Shown here piece after piece: positions 15,570-25,530 of a stretch of DNA of 64,000 nt. Both the position numbers and the translations under genes were made by a program. The stretch is from Kribbella sp. VKM Ac-2568 (GTDB taxonomy: Bacteria; Actinomycetota; Actinomycetes; Propionibacteriales; Kribbellaceae): the NCBI RefSeq assembly GCF_004345365.1, contig NZ_SLVF01000005.1, forward strand, positions 248,001 to 312,000, written 5' to 3'. The notes below the pieces were generated by a model. That model was not told the origin of the DNA, did no database searches, and saw nothing but the letters and a program-made list of their open reading frames with translations. Position 1 is the stretch's first letter. Each line of letters begins with the position of its first letter.

Positions 15570-17004
15570 CCAACGGATCCTCGCGCTGGATCTGGGCACC
15601 TCGTCGGCCCGGGCGCTGGTACTGACGGCCGACGCCTCACCCGTGCCCGGCGCGTTGGCCCGGCACAAGATCTCCCCGGCGTACGGCGCGGGCGGCGAGG
15701 CGACGCTGGATCTGCACGGCTACGTCGAGGGGTTGCTCGGCTGCCTGGACGAGTTGCAGCAGAACGGGCACCTGACCGGAATCGGCGACATCGTGCTGTC
15801 CTCGCAGTGGCACTCGATCGTCGCCCTCGACGGTTCGGGCGAGCCGCTGACGCCGGTGATCCCGTGGGTGGACACGCGGACCGTGCCGCTTTCGCTGGAC
15901 TCGTCCTTCGACGAGCACGCGTTCCACGCTCGGACCGGCGCCTGGCTGCACCGGCTCTACTGGACCCGGCGAATCCCTTGGCTGGCCTCGATCGTCCCGG
16001 CCGCCTCCTACGCGGGTCTGCCGGACCTCGTGCTCGAGCGGCTGACCGGCGAGCGGGTCACCTCGGTCTCGATTGCCTCCGGCACCGGCACGTTGGACCT
16101 CGCCTCCGGCCGGTACGACGAGGAGGCACTCGCGGTCGCGGGTGTCACCGAGAAGCACCTGCCGCCGATCGTTCCCACCGGCTGGACGGGTTCCCTCTCC
16201 CCGGAGTACGCGCGACGCTGGCCGGGGCTGGTCGGCGTACCGGTGCATCCGCCGACGGGTGACGGCGCCGCGTCGAACGTGGGCACCGGCGCGTACGACG
16301 AATCCACCGCGGCCGTGACGGTCGGTACGTCGGCCGCCGTGCGGGTGGTCCACCCGATTGAGGGCGCGCCCGAGTTGCCGTGGGAGCTGTGGCGGTACCG
16401 CGTGGACGACAAGCGCGCGGTGACCGGAATGGCCTTCTCCGCCGCGGGAAACCTGCACGCCTGGCTGACCGACGTGCTGCGGCTCGAGGGCGAGCGCCGC
16501 GAGCCGGTCGGAGTGGAGGTCGGGTCCACGCGGGTGATCGCGATCCCCTTCCAGGCGGGCACCCGGCCGCCGGAGACGGTGCCGAGTGGTTCGGGCGTCT
16601 ACTTCGGGCTGTCGTTCGACGACACCGGCGCGGATCTGCTCGCCGCCTCACTACAGGGCGCCTCCCTGGAGATCGACCGCGGGCTGCGGATGCTCGACTC
16701 GCTCTTCGGCCATCAACTCGAGGTCGTGCTCGGCGGTGGCGGCATCGACGCATCCGCGTGGTGGCGCCGCTGCCTGACCGCGACCTTCGCCCGCTCGACG
16801 ACAGCCTGCTCCGAGCCCGAGGTAGGAGCCCGAGGCGCCGCCGCTGTCGCCCTGGGTCTCTCCCCCACCCCCGGCGGCGAAACCTTGGCCCCGGACAAGG
16901 ACGACCTGGACCGCGTCGCCGGACTGCGCCCGCGGTACCAAACCCTGCGCGCCCTCGCAGTACAGGCCTCCCACGAGCTGCCCCACCACGCCGAGCTTCG
17001 CTGA
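15556..17004 (+). CDS. FGGY-family carbohydrate kinase (gluconokinase-like)
   Basis: 482 residues. It opens with [15 protein letters not shown], the ATP phosphate-1 loop of the actin-like kinases. [12 protein letters not shown] and [10 protein letters not shown] resemble gluconokinases. [16 protein letters not shown] is the second FGGY signature. It phosphorylates a polyol or sugar acid such as gluconate. It is the last gene of the amidase-oxidoreductase-otsA operon and is followed by a hairpin. Substrate is by similarity only. Confidence 0.82.
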   Translation: MPKTDQRILALDLGTSSARALVLTADASPVPGALARHKISPAYGAGGEATLDLHGYVEGLLGCLDELQQNGHLTGIGDIVLSSQWHSIVALDGSGEPLTPVIPWVDTRTVPLSLDSSFDEHAFHARTGAWLHRLYWTRRIPWLASIVPAASYAGLPDLVLERLTGERVTSVSIASGTGTLDLASGRYDEEALAVAGVTEKHLPPIVPTGWTGSLSPEYARRWPGLVGVPVHPPTGDGAASNVGTGAYDESTAAVTVGTSAAVRVVHPIEGAPELPWELWRYRVDDKRAVTGMAFSAAGNLHAWLTDVLRLEGERREPVGVEVGSTRVIAIPFQAGTRPPETVPSGSGVYFGLSFDDTGADLLAASLQGASLEIDRGLRMLDSLFGHQLEVVLGGGGIDASAWWRRCLTATFARSTTACSEPEVGARGAAAVALGLSPTPGGETLAPDKDDLDRVAGLRPRYQTLRALAVQASHELPHHAELR

Positions 17005-17009
17005 CTGGT

Positions 17010-17037
17010 CCCGGAGTACTGCGTTCGTAGTACCGGG
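17010..17037 (+). terminator. Hairpin after the kinase gene
   Basis: CCCG (17010-17013) pairs with CGGG (17034-17037), and GTACT (17016-17020) pairs with AGTAC (17029-17033) around an 8-nt loop, with two bulged bases. It sits 6 nt after the operon stop. No T-run follows, as is common in high-G+C terminators. The arms contain the over-represented octamer GTACTGCG. Confidence 0.45.
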
Positions 17038-17092
17038 TGGATACGGCCTTTGGAGGACGTGGCGGGCGGCCGGGGGCACGTACTGTGAGGGG

Positions 17093-18379
17093 ATGGGCGC
17101 GCCTCGACGTTGGTACGCCGGGTACAGCGTGCATCCGGTGGCGGCCGACGTCGCCCTCGCGCTGGTCATCCTGGCGATCAATCTGATCCAGCCGGGCGAT
17201 CGGCACTCCGGCGAGCAGATCGACCTCACGGTGACCGGGGTGCTCCTGGTCGCGATCGCCGCCGGTTCGCTGGTCTTCCGCCGCCGGGCACCGCTGGTGG
17301 TGCTCGCGATCACCATGCTGGCCGTGACAGGCTATGCGATCACCGAGCAGGTGAAGAGCCCGATCGGTCTGGCGCTCGCCGCGGCGATCTATACGGTCGT
17401 GATCCAGAAGGACCGGCTGACGCGGTTGGTGGCGCTCGTCAGCGTCGCCGTCATCACGGTCACCGTCGCGACCCTCTTCACCGACGGCAACCTGCTCGCG
17501 AACATCTCGGTCGCCGTCCTCGTCCTGTTCGGCGCCGCCATCGGCGAGGCGGTCCGGAACCGGCGCGCCTACCAGGCCGAGTTCGAGGCGCGGATCCGAC
17601 GGGCCGAACAGTCCCGCGAGGAGGAGGCGGAGCGGCGGGTGATCGACGAGCGGCTACGGATCGCCCACGAGCTGCACGATGTGATCGCCCATCACATCGC
17701 CCTGATGAACGTCCAGGCCGGGGTCGCGTCCCATCTGCTCCGCGAGCAGCCCGACGAGGCCGACCGCGCGCTCGCGCTGGTCCGCGAAGGCGGCCGGACC
17801 GTACTGCGGGAGCTGACCGTGCTGCTCGGCGTACTGCGCCGCTCGGGCGACGGCTCGCTGCCGACCGCCCCCACCCCTTCCCTGCAGGAGCTCGGCGCGC
17901 TGATCGAGTCGTTCACCGCGGCTGGTCTCGTCGTCGACTGGCAGCCGCCGGCCTCCGGGCCGCTCCCGGACGTGATCGAGCTGACCGCCTACCGCGTCCT
18001 GCAGGAATCCCTCACCAACGTGGTCAAGCACGCGCCCGGCTCGGTGGTCCAGGTCCGCTTCGAGGCGCAACGCGGCTCGCTCACGATCGAGACCACCGAC
18101 GACGGCGGCCACCCCGGTACGCCGTACCGCAGCGCCGCGGCCGGGCCTGTCGGCGCCGGCCACGGGCTGCTCGGCATGCGGGAGCGGGTGACCGCGGTCG
18201 GTGGCGACGTCACCGTCGGGCCGCTGCCGCACGGCGGGTTCCGGGTTCGTGCCGTCCTACCTCTGGAGACTGGAGACACAGGTGACGATCCGGGTGCTGC
18301 TGGCCGACGACCAGACGCTGATCCGCAGCGGGTTCCGGGTGCTGGTGAACTCAGCGCCCGGTCTGGAGGTCATTGCTGA
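17093..18379 (+). CDS. Two-component sensor histidine kinase (NarL-type partner)
   Basis: 428 residues. Five or so hydrophobic segments fill residues ~15-150. A coiled coil (RRAEQSREEEAERRVIDERL) leads to the dimerisation helix with the phospho-acceptor in RIAHELHDVIAHHIALM. The HATPase domain has LTNVVKHAPG for the N-box, DDGG and GHGLLGMRERV. It senses an unknown envelope signal and phosphorylates the next gene's product. The catalytic domain ends near VRAVLPLETGD, yet the frame runs on for 98 bp into the response-regulator gene, an unusually long overlap. A frameshift near 18280 would explain this as well. Confidence 0.88.
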   Translation: MGAPRRWYAGYSVHPVAADVALALVILAINLIQPGDRHSGEQIDLTVTGVLLVAIAAGSLVFRRRAPLVVLAITMLAVTGYAITEQVKSPIGLALAAAIYTVVIQKDRLTRLVALVSVAVITVTVATLFTDGNLLANISVAVLVLFGAAIGEAVRNRRAYQAEFEARIRRAEQSREEEAERRVIDERLRIAHELHDVIAHHIALMNVQAGVASHLLREQPDEADRALALVREGGRTVLRELTVLLGVLRRSGDGSLPTAPTPSLQELGALIESFTAAGLVVDWQPPASGPLPDVIELTAYRVLQESLTNVVKHAPGSVVQVRFEAQRGSLTIETTDDGGHPGTPYRSAAAGPVGAGHGLLGMRERVTAVGGDVTVGPLPHGGFRVRAVLPLETGDTGDDPGAAGRRPDADPQRVPGAGELSARSGGHC

Positions 18380-19061
18380 GGCGGCGAACGGCCGGCAGGC
18401 CTACGAGCTGGCCCGGACCGAACGCGCCGACGTGATCCTGATGGACATCCGGATGCCCGAGCTGGACGGGCTGGCCGCGACCCGGCTGATCACCGCGGAC
18501 GAGTCGCTGGCCGGGGTGAAGGTGCTGATCCTGACCACCTTCGAGGTGGACGAGTACGTCTTCGAGGCGATCCGGGCCGGTGCCAGCGGCTTCCTCGGCA
18601 AGAGCGTGGAGCCGCACGAGCTGATCAGCGCGATCCGGGTGGTCGCACGCGGCGACGCGCTGCTCTCGCCGAAGGCGGTCCGCGGGCTGATGAACCGGTT
18701 CCTGGCCCAGCCCGAGCTCGACCCGGCGACGGGATCCGGCGAGTTGTCGGTGCTGACCGAGCGGGAGCGCGAGGTGGTCGGCCTGGTCGCGCTCGGCCTG
18801 TCCAACGACGAGATCGCCGAACGGCTGGTGCTGTCGCCGCTGACCGCCAAGACCCATGTCAACCGGGCGATGGTGAAACTTGAAGCCCGCGACCGGGCGC
18901 AGCTCGTCGTGATCGCCTACCGCACCGGCCTGGTTCGAGCCGGCGCCCCGCAACAGCCTGGTACCCCGGAACAGCCGGGCTCGGCGCAGCAACCGGGCTC
19001 GGAGCAGCAGCCCGGCGTGATCGGAGTACAGCCGGGCGGGGTCGGCGTACACCCGGTGTAG
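18282..19061 (+). CDS. LuxR/NarL-family response regulator
   Basis: 259 residues from the GTG preceded by GGAG at 6 nt. The receiver domain has RVLLADDQTLIRSGF (acidic pair), VILMDIRMPELDG (phospho-Asp), ILTTFE and FLGKS (Lys). The C-terminal LuxR domain has LTEREREVVGLVALGLSNDE and AKTHVNRAMVKL. It ends in an odd ~35-residue tail with PQQPG/PEQPG/AQQPG/EQQPG repeats after the HTH. It pairs with the kinase upstream, and the MMPL transporter gene 85 bp downstream is a likely target. Confidence 0.92.
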   Translation: MTIRVLLADDQTLIRSGFRVLVNSAPGLEVIAEAANGRQAYELARTERADVILMDIRMPELDGLAATRLITADESLAGVKVLILTTFEVDEYVFEAIRAGASGFLGKSVEPHELISAIRVVARGDALLSPKAVRGLMNRFLAQPELDPATGSGELSVLTEREREVVGLVALGLSNDEIAERLVLSPLTAKTHVNRAMVKLEARDRAQLVVIAYRTGLVRAGAPQQPGTPEQPGSAQQPGSEQQPGVIGVQPGGVGVHPV

Positions 19062-19146
19062 TAGGCGGGTACGGCAGGCGCAGTACGGGGAAGAGTCCAC
19101 GGCTGGCGGACGCGGACTAGGGGGTCCAGTCGGAACGATCGTCAGC

Positions 19147-21348
19147 ATGGCTACCTACCTCTACCGGCTCGGCCGGTTCGCGTTCCGCCAACGCCGCTGG
19201 GTGGTGTTCGTCTGGCTGGCTCTGCTCGCCGCGGGCGTCACCGGCGCCGCCACGTTGTCCGGGCCGACGGCCAACGGTTTCTCGATCCCCGGCACAGAGT
19301 CGCAGCGTGCGGTCGACCTGCTCGAGAAGCGGTTCCCGCAGGCCGGCGCGGACGCCGCCACCGCCCGGATCGTCTTCCAGGCCGCACCGGGTGAGCATCT
19401 CAGCTCGCCCGGCAACAGCGCCTTGGTGAAGAGCACGCTCGGCCGGATCCAGTCGGCTCCGCAGGTGGCGGCCGTCGCGGATCCCTTTGCCGCCAAGGCG
19501 ATCTCGGCCGACGGCCGGACCGGCTACGCCCAGGTCGCGTACGACGTGACCGCGCAGGAGGTGACTCCCGAAGCCCAGGACGCGGTCGCCGCAGCGGTCG
19601 AGCCGGCTCGCGCCGCGGGGTTGACGGTCGAGTACGGCGGCGACGCGATGCAGGTCCAGGACGAGCAGAGCCTGGCCGAGGTGATCGGTATCGGGGTGGC
19701 CTCGGTGGTTCTGCTGATCACCTTCGGCTCGCTGATCGCGGCCGGACTACCGTTGCTCTCGGCAATCGTCGGGATCGGCATCGGCGCCACCGCGATCACC
19801 GCCGCGACCGGCTTCATCGACATCGGCTCGGGGACGCCGATCCTGGCGGTGATGATCGGGCTGGCGGTTTCGATCGACTACGCGCTGTTCATCATGTCGC
19901 GCTACCGGCACGAGCTGAGCACCGGCCTGGAACCCGAGGAAGCCGTCGGCCGAGCCGTGGGAACCGCTGGTTCCGCGGTCGTCTTCGCCGGGCTGACCGT
20001 GGTGATCGCCCTGGCCGGTCTGTTCGTGGTGGACATCCCGTTCCTGACCCAGATGGGATTCGCGGCCGCGTTCACCGTCGTACTGGCGGTGGCGATCGCG
20101 TTGACGTTGCTGCCCGCGCTGCTGGGCATGGCCGGACGCCGGGTCCTCGGTGGCCGGATCCCCGGTCTGCGCGGCGGTGATCCGGAGGCCTCCAGCGGCA
20201 AGCCGACTGCCGGTCGCCGGTGGGCCGGATTCGTCACCCGCCGGCCGGTCGCCGTGTTGCTGGTGTCGGTGATCGGCCTCGGAGCACTGGCGATCCCGGC
20301 GGTCGACCTGGAACTCGGACTGCCCGACGACAGCACCGCCGCGGCCGGTTCCACCCAGCGCAAGGCCTACGAACTGTTGTCGGACGGCTTCGGCCCGGGC
20401 TTCAACGGACCACTGATGGTCGTGGTCGACGCAGCCGCCTCCGCCGATCCGAAAGCGGCCGCCGCGAGTACTGCGAACGTAGTACGCGGGTTGCCGGATG
20501 TGGCGGTGGTGACTCCGCCGACCTTCAACCCCGCGGGCGATACCGCCTTGCTGACGGTGATTCCGGCGAGTGGTCCGAGTACGACCGAGACGAAGGATCT
20601 CGTGCAGGCGATCCGGAACGCGCCGGAGTCGGGTGGCGCCGAGGTCTCGGTGACGGGTGGGACGGCCTTCAACATCGACATCTCGGCCAAGCTGAGTGAC
20701 GCTCTGGTGCCGTATCTCTCGTTGATCGTGGGGCTGGCGTTCCTGCTGCTGATGCTGGTGTTCCGGTCGGTGCTGGTGCCGTTGAAGGCGACGCTGGGGT
20801 TCCTGCTGACGGTGGCGGCGACGTTCGGAGCGGTGGTCGCGGTGTTCCAGTGGGGTTGGTTCGCAGGGCTGTTCGGGATCGAAGGTCAGACCGGGCCGAT
20901 CATCAGCATGCTGCCGGTGTTCCTGGTCGGGATCGTGTTCGGGCTGGCGATGGACTACCAGGTCTTCCTGGTCACCCGGATGCGGGAGGAGCACGTCCAC
21001 GGCGCGGCTCCACGGACCGCGGTGGTGGACGGTTTCGGCCACAGCGCGCGGGTGGTCACGGCCGCTGCGGTGATCATGGTCGCGGTGTTCTCCGGGTTCA
21101 TCCTGTCCACCGAGACGCTGGTCCGGGAGATCGGGTTCGGACTGGCCTTCGCTGTCGCGATCGACGCGTTCGTGGTCCGGATGACGATCGTCCCGGCCGT
21201 GATGGCGCTGCTCGGCCGCTCCGCGTGGTGGCTCCCCCGCTGGCTCGACCGCCTCCTCCCGGACGTCGACGTAGAAGGCGAGAAACTCCGCCGCCAGATC
21301 GAACCCCCGGTCCCCGAGCCCCGCGAACCCGAGCTCGCTTCGCGGTGA
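19147..21348 (+). CDS. MMPL-family RND transporter
   Basis: 733 residues with two repeats of one plus five membrane helices. MMPL marks are GIGVASVVLLITFGSL, the charged helix GLAVSIDYALFIMSRYRHEL (Asp-Tyr pair) and its second-half copy FGLAMDYQVFLVTRMREEH. Large extracytoplasmic loops follow helix 1 and helix 7. Actinobacterial MMPL proteins export lipids, siderophores or drugs using the proton gradient. It directly follows a two-component system, suggesting regulated export in response to envelope stress or a drug. Confidence 0.92.
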   Translation: MATYLYRLGRFAFRQRRWVVFVWLALLAAGVTGAATLSGPTANGFSIPGTESQRAVDLLEKRFPQAGADAATARIVFQAAPGEHLSSPGNSALVKSTLGRIQSAPQVAAVADPFAAKAISADGRTGYAQVAYDVTAQEVTPEAQDAVAAAVEPARAAGLTVEYGGDAMQVQDEQSLAEVIGIGVASVVLLITFGSLIAAGLPLLSAIVGIGIGATAITAATGFIDIGSGTPILAVMIGLAVSIDYALFIMSRYRHELSTGLEPEEAVGRAVGTAGSAVVFAGLTVVIALAGLFVVDIPFLTQMGFAAAFTVVLAVAIALTLLPALLGMAGRRVLGGRIPGLRGGDPEASSGKPTAGRRWAGFVTRRPVAVLLVSVIGLGALAIPAVDLELGLPDDSTAAAGSTQRKAYELLSDGFGPGFNGPLMVVVDAAASADPKAAAASTANVVRGLPDVAVVTPPTFNPAGDTALLTVIPASGPSTTETKDLVQAIRNAPESGGAEVSVTGGTAFNIDISAKLSDALVPYLSLIVGLAFLLLMLVFRSVLVPLKATLGFLLTVAATFGAVVAVFQWGWFAGLFGIEGQTGPIISMLPVFLVGIVFGLAMDYQVFLVTRMREEHVHGAAPRTAVVDGFGHSARVVTAAAVIMVAVFSGFILSTETLVREIGFGLAFAVAIDAFVVRMTIVPAVMALLGRSAWWLPRWLDRLLPDVDVEGEKLRRQIEPPVPEPREPELASR

Positions 21349-21401
21349 GCACTGCCCCGGCGCTCGCAGTACGGGCGCCGGGGTGACGGCCGCCACTGAC
21401 A

Positions 21402-21854
21402 GTGATGGGTGGGACCTGGATGATGGCCGCCATGCAGCGCGAGATGATGAAGTCGAAGGTGCACCGGGCCACCGTCACCCAGGCGGACCTGGACTACGTC
21501 GGGTCCTGCACGCTGGACGTCGCCCTGATGGAGGCGGCGGACCTGCTGCCCGGCGAGAAGGTCGACATCGTCGACATCAGCAACGGCAACCGGCTGTCGA
21601 CGTACCTGATCGAGGGTCCGCGCGGTTCTGGCATCGTCGGCATCAACGGCGCCGCCGCGCACCTGATCCATCCCGGCGACCTGGTGATCCTGATCGCGTA
21701 CGGAATCTTCGACACTGCGGAGGCGAAGACCTTCGCGCCGAGCGTAGTCTTCGTGGACGAGCACAATGCGATCACGCGCATCGGCTCGGACCCCGCCGAG
21801 GTGCTGCCGGACAGCAGCACGCTCCGCGGCGATCAACTGCACACCGCGCGCTGA
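21402..21854 (+). CDS. panD: Aspartate 1-decarboxylase proenzyme
   Basis: 150 residues. Self-cleavage at the Gly-Ser of [10 protein letters not shown] makes the pyruvoyl group. The active-site context [14 protein letters not shown] and the downstream [14 protein letters not shown] match PanD. It forms beta-alanine for pantothenate and coenzyme A. Several starts are possible (GTG 21402, ATG 21420, 21423, 21432); MMKSKVHRA is the homologous beginning, so the first ~15 residues may not be real. It stands between the MMPL gene and an M24 peptidase gene in the same direction. Confidence 0.92.
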   Translation: MMGGTWMMAAMQREMMKSKVHRATVTQADLDYVGSCTLDVALMEAADLLPGEKVDIVDISNGNRLSTYLIEGPRGSGIVGINGAAAHLIHPGDLVILIAYGIFDTAEAKTFAPSVVFVDEHNAITRIGSDPAEVLPDSSTLRGDQLHTAR

Positions 21855-21881
21855 ACCAGGCGAGATGAGGATGGGTCGACG

Positions 21882-23315
21882 ATGACCGAGAGCACGGAGA
21901 ACGCCCCGAAGACCGCCAGCCACGACACTCCGTCGGGCGAGAAGCTGCGGGAGTTCATGAACTCCGGCTGGGGTGAGACCGAGCGAACCGATGTCACGCT
22001 GAGCGACGTCGGCGCGTGGGCGGCGAAGCGACGGGACGCGCTCTCGCAGGCGTTCCCGGGCGAGCGGCTGGTGATCCCGGCCGGCACCTACAAGGTCCGC
22101 TCGAACGACACCGACTACGCCTTCCGGCCGCACACCGACTACGTCTGGCTGGTCGGCGACCAGAGCTCGGACGCCGTCCTGGTGCTCGAGCCCAACGGCA
22201 CCACCGGCCACGACCCGGTGCTCTACTTCCGGCCGCGCGCGGATCGCAGCGAGGGCGAGGAGTTCTGGCGTGACCGGATGTACGGCGAGCTGTGGGCCGG
22301 CCGTCGTCCGTCGCTGACCGAGACGGCCAAGGAGTACGGCATCGAGACCCGGCACGTGGACGGGCTCGCCGACGCGCTGAAGAACGACGTACCGACCCGC
22401 ATCCGCCGGGGCGAGGACAGCTCGATCGCCTCGCTGCTGAGCGGAGCCGGCACCGACGCCGAGCGCGACAAGGAGCTCGCGTTCACGCTGTCGGAGCTGC
22501 GCCTGGTCAAGGACGCCTGGGAGATCGAGCAGCTTCGCGAGGCCTGCGCGATCACCCACCGCGGCTTCTCCGACGTGCTGAGCGAGATGGACAAGGTCCG
22601 CAAGTACGGCGAGCGCTGGATCGAGGGGACCTTCTGGCGTCGCGCCCGGGCGGAGGGCAACGACGTCGGCTACACGTCGATCGCCGCCGCCGGACCGCAC
22701 GCGACCACGCTGCACTGGATCGAGAACGACGGCCAGGTGAACGACGGCACCCTGATGCTGCTCGACATGGGCGTGGAGAACCGCAACCTCTACACCGCCG
22801 ACATCACCCGCACGCTGCCGGTCAACGGCGAGTTCACCCCGCGCCAGCGTGAGCTCTACCAGCTCGTGCTGGACGCGCAGAACGCGGGCATCGCGGCGCT
22901 CCGCCCGGGCGTGACGTTCCGGGCCGGCCACGAGGCCGCGATGGACGTCATCGTCCGCGGGCTCGACGCGATGGAGCTGCTGCCGGTCTCCGCCGACGAG
23001 GCGCTCGACCCGGACAGCATGATCTACCAGCGCTACACGCTGCACGGCGTCAGCCACATGCTCGGCCTCGACGTGCACGACTGCGCGGCCGCCCGTGCCG
23101 AGAAGTACAACAAGGGCGACCTCGAGACCGGCTACGTCCTCACCGTCGAGCCCGGCCTCTACTTCCAGGCCGAGGACCTCACCGTCCCGGAGGACCTGCG
23201 CGGCATCGGCATCCGGATCGAGGACGACATCCTCATCACCGACGACGGCACCGAGAACCTCTCGGCCGCCATGCCCCGCGACATCGAGGGCATCCAGAAC
23301 TGGATGGCCGGCTAG
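21882..23315 (+). CDS. Xaa-Pro aminopeptidase (M24B family)
   Basis: 477 residues, of the PepP length class. The N-terminal domain contains RSNDTDYAFRPHTDYVWL. The pita-bread C-terminal domain holds the metal ligands: LLDMGVENRNLYTADITRTL (two Asp), LHGVSHMLGLDVHD (His), LTVEPGLYF (Glu) and GIGIRIEDDILIT (Glu). It removes N-terminal residues preceding proline. It is 27 bp after panD and convergent with the M13 peptidase gene, with a hairpin pair between them. Confidence 0.9.
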   Translation: MTESTENAPKTASHDTPSGEKLREFMNSGWGETERTDVTLSDVGAWAAKRRDALSQAFPGERLVIPAGTYKVRSNDTDYAFRPHTDYVWLVGDQSSDAVLVLEPNGTTGHDPVLYFRPRADRSEGEEFWRDRMYGELWAGRRPSLTETAKEYGIETRHVDGLADALKNDVPTRIRRGEDSSIASLLSGAGTDAERDKELAFTLSELRLVKDAWEIEQLREACAITHRGFSDVLSEMDKVRKYGERWIEGTFWRRARAEGNDVGYTSIAAAGPHATTLHWIENDGQVNDGTLMLLDMGVENRNLYTADITRTLPVNGEFTPRQRELYQLVLDAQNAGIAALRPGVTFRAGHEAAMDVIVRGLDAMELLPVSADEALDPDSMIYQRYTLHGVSHMLGLDVHDCAAARAEKYNKGDLETGYVLTVEPGLYFQAEDLTVPEDLRGIGIRIEDDILITDDGTENLSAAMPRDIEGIQNWMAG

Positions 23316-23335
23316 CCGTTGTGCGCCCCACCCTT

Positions 23336-23420
23336 TCAGGGGTTGACCCCTGAGAGGGTGGGTTGCACCGTCAGATTCTCGTGGTGCAACCCACCTGGTG
23401 GAGGGTTGACCCCTGAGAGG
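23336..23420. terminator. Bidirectional terminator region with the GGGGTTGACCCC repeat
   Basis: TCAGGGG and CCCCTGA flank a TTGA loop at 23336-23353. An 11-bp perfect inverted repeat, GTGGGTTGCAC (23358-23368) and GTGCAACCCAC (23384-23394), follows with a 15-nt loop. A second GGGTTGACCCCTGA copy lies at 23403-23416. The genes on both sides converge here, so a two-way terminator is the simplest reading. Confidence 0.65.
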
Positions 23421-23469
23421 TTCGCCCACAGCGTCGGCAGGTGCGCCGACGGCTGGGGCGCCGGGCGGG

Positions 23470-25428
23470 TCACCAGATCTTGACGCGGTCCTTGGGGGAC
23501 AGCCACATGTCGTCGTCCTCGGTGACGTCGAAGGCGGTGTGGAAGGCGTCGATGTTGCGGACGACCGCGTTGCAGCGGAACTCTGGCGGCGAGTGCGGGT
23601 CGATCGCCAGCCGGCGGATCGCCTCGGCCTCGCGGGCCTTGGTGGACCAGCCCAGCGCCCAGGCGAGGAAGAACCGCTGGGCTGCGGTCAGGCCGTCCAC
23701 CGGTGCCGGCGGTTCCCCGCCGTCCAGGGACAGCTCGTAGGCGACGTACCCGATCGAGAGGCCGCCGAGGTCGCCGATGTTCTCGCCGAGCGTCAGCTCA
23801 CCGTTCACCTTGTTCCCGGGCGCGTCGGTCGACTCCAGCGCGTTGTACTGCGCGACGAGCTTCGCCGTCCGCTCCTCGAAGGCGGCCCGGTCGTCGTCGG
23901 TCCACCAGTCGTTGAGGTTACCGGCGCCGTCGTACTTCGAGCCCTGGTCGTCGAAGCCGTGACCGATCTCGTGCCCGATCACCGCGCCGATCGCGCCGTA
24001 GTTCACCGCGTCGTCGGCCTCCAGGTCGAAGAACGGCGGCTGCAGGATGGCGGCCGGGAAGACGATCTCGTTCATCCGCGGGTTGTAGTACGCGTTCACC
24101 GTCTGCGGCGTCATCAGCCACTCGGTCCGGTCGATCGGCTGCCCGAGCTTGGCCAGGTCGCGCGCGGTCTCCACGGCGACCGAGCGACGCACGTTGCCGA
24201 CCAGGTCGTCCGCCTGCACCTCGAGGCCGCTGTAGTCCTTCCACTTGTCCGGGTAGCCGATCTTCGGCGTGAACGCGCCGAGCTTGTCCAGCGCCTGCTG
24301 CCGGGTCTCCGGACCCATCCAGTCGAGCGCGTCGATCCGCTGCCGGTAGGCCTCGACCAGGTTGGCGACCAGCTCGACCATCCGGGCCTTGGCGATCGGC
24401 GGGAAGTACTCGCCGACGTACAGCTGGCCGACGGCTTCACCCAGCGCGTTCTCGACCACGTCCAGGCCGCGCTTCCACCGCTCCCGCAGCTCCGGCGCGC
24501 CGGTCAGGGTCTTGCCGTAGAAGCTGAAGTTCTCGTCGACGAACGTCGTGCTCAGCAGCGGGGCCGCGTTGCGGACGACGCGCCAGCTGAGCCATTCCTT
24601 CCAGTGCTCGAGCTCCACCTCGCGCAGTACCTCGGCAGCGGTCGTGAGGTAGTCGGGCTGGCGGACCACCAGCTGCTCGAACGCGCTCTCCGGTACGCCG
24701 GCGTTGGTCAGCCAGACGGACCAGTCCAGCCCGGGGGTCAGCGCCTCGAGCCCGGCCCGGTCGACCTTGTTGTAGGTCGCGGAGACGTCGCGGTTCCTGA
24801 CCCGGTCCCAGTGGCCGCCGGCCAGCCGGGTCTCGAGCGCGAGGATCCGGTCGGCCGCCGCAGTGGCGTCCGCCAGCCCGGCCAGGTCGAGCATCCGGGC
24901 CAGGTGGGCGACGTACGCCGTCCGCACGTCGGCGAAGTTGTCCTCGCGGTAGTACGACTCGTCGGGCAGGCTGAGGCCGCCCTGGGTCATGTACACGATG
25001 TACTCGTCGGACTTCTTCGCGTCGATGTCGACGCCGTAGTAGAAGATCCCGGGCACACCCTGGAGCTCCAGCGCGCCGAGCGCGGCGACGAGGCCGTCCA
25101 GGTCCTTGATGGACGCGACCTGCTCGAGCTGGTCCGCGATCGGGCCGGCGCCGAGCCGCTCGATCGTCTCCTCGTCCATGAAGCTGGTGTAGAGGTCGCC
25201 GATCTTGCGAGCCTCGGTGCCCTCGGGGTGCTGGTCGGCGGCGGTCTGCTCGACGATCCCGCGGACATTCTTCTCGGCGGTGTCCAAGAGCGCGTGGAAG
25301 GCGCCGTAGATCGCCTTGTCCGCGGGAATCTCGGTCCGCTCCAGCCACGGTCCGTTGGCGTACCGGTACAGATCGTCCTGCGGCCGGACCGTCGTGGACA
25401 GATCCGAGATATCGATCCCTGCTGTCAT
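23470..25428 (-). CDS. M13-family metalloendopeptidase (PepO/neprilysin-like)
   Basis: 652 residues. The zinc site is IGHEIGHGFDDQGSKYD, the third ligand is in GELTLGENIGDLGG, and NAYYNPRMNEIVFPA is the substrate-binding Asn-Ala-Tyr-Tyr motif. The C-terminus MWLSPKDRVKIW ends in the family's typical aromatic close. There is no obvious signal peptide, so it is probably cytoplasmic, as are many bacterial members, and cuts small peptides. It is transcribed singly. Confidence 0.93.
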   Translation of the reverse strand: MTAGIDISDLSTTVRPQDDLYRYANGPWLERTEIPADKAIYGAFHALLDTAEKNVRGIVEQTAADQHPEGTEARKIGDLYTSFMDEETIERLGAGPIADQLEQVASIKDLDGLVAALGALELQGVPGIFYYGVDIDAKKSDEYIVYMTQGGLSLPDESYYREDNFADVRTAYVAHLARMLDLAGLADATAAADRILALETRLAGGHWDRVRNRDVSATYNKVDRAGLEALTPGLDWSVWLTNAGVPESAFEQLVVRQPDYLTTAAEVLREVELEHWKEWLSWRVVRNAAPLLSTTFVDENFSFYGKTLTGAPELRERWKRGLDVVENALGEAVGQLYVGEYFPPIAKARMVELVANLVEAYRQRIDALDWMGPETRQQALDKLGAFTPKIGYPDKWKDYSGLEVQADDLVGNVRRSVAVETARDLAKLGQPIDRTEWLMTPQTVNAYYNPRMNEIVFPAAILQPPFFDLEADDAVNYGAIGAVIGHEIGHGFDDQGSKYDGAGNLNDWWTDDDRAAFEERTAKLVAQYNALESTDAPGNKVNGELTLGENIGDLGGLSIGYVAYELSLDGGEPPAPVDGLTAAQRFFLAWALGWSTKAREAEAIRRLAIDPHSPPEFRCNAVVRNIDAFHTAFDVTEDDDMWLSPKDRVKIW

Positions 25429-25530
25429 TCCTGCGGTGCTCCTCTGCTGCGTGCGAGCGTCAAAACCACTGTCGGCGACAGTACCCGGTGAGCGGTCGCG
25501 GAATGAGTGGATATCGGCCGGATCGAACCG

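Noticed and set aside
13113..15668. 851-codon open frame on the minus strand
   Set aside because: It is antisense to the Gfo/Idh and otsA genes, which have full family motifs; Arg/Asp/Val-rich composition marks it as a codon-bias shadow.
15556..17004. Biosynthetic gene cluster including the DegT enzyme, SDR and methyltransferases
   Set aside because: These genes are scattered among unrelated units, and no scaffold enzyme (PKS, NRPS, terpene or RiPP) is present.
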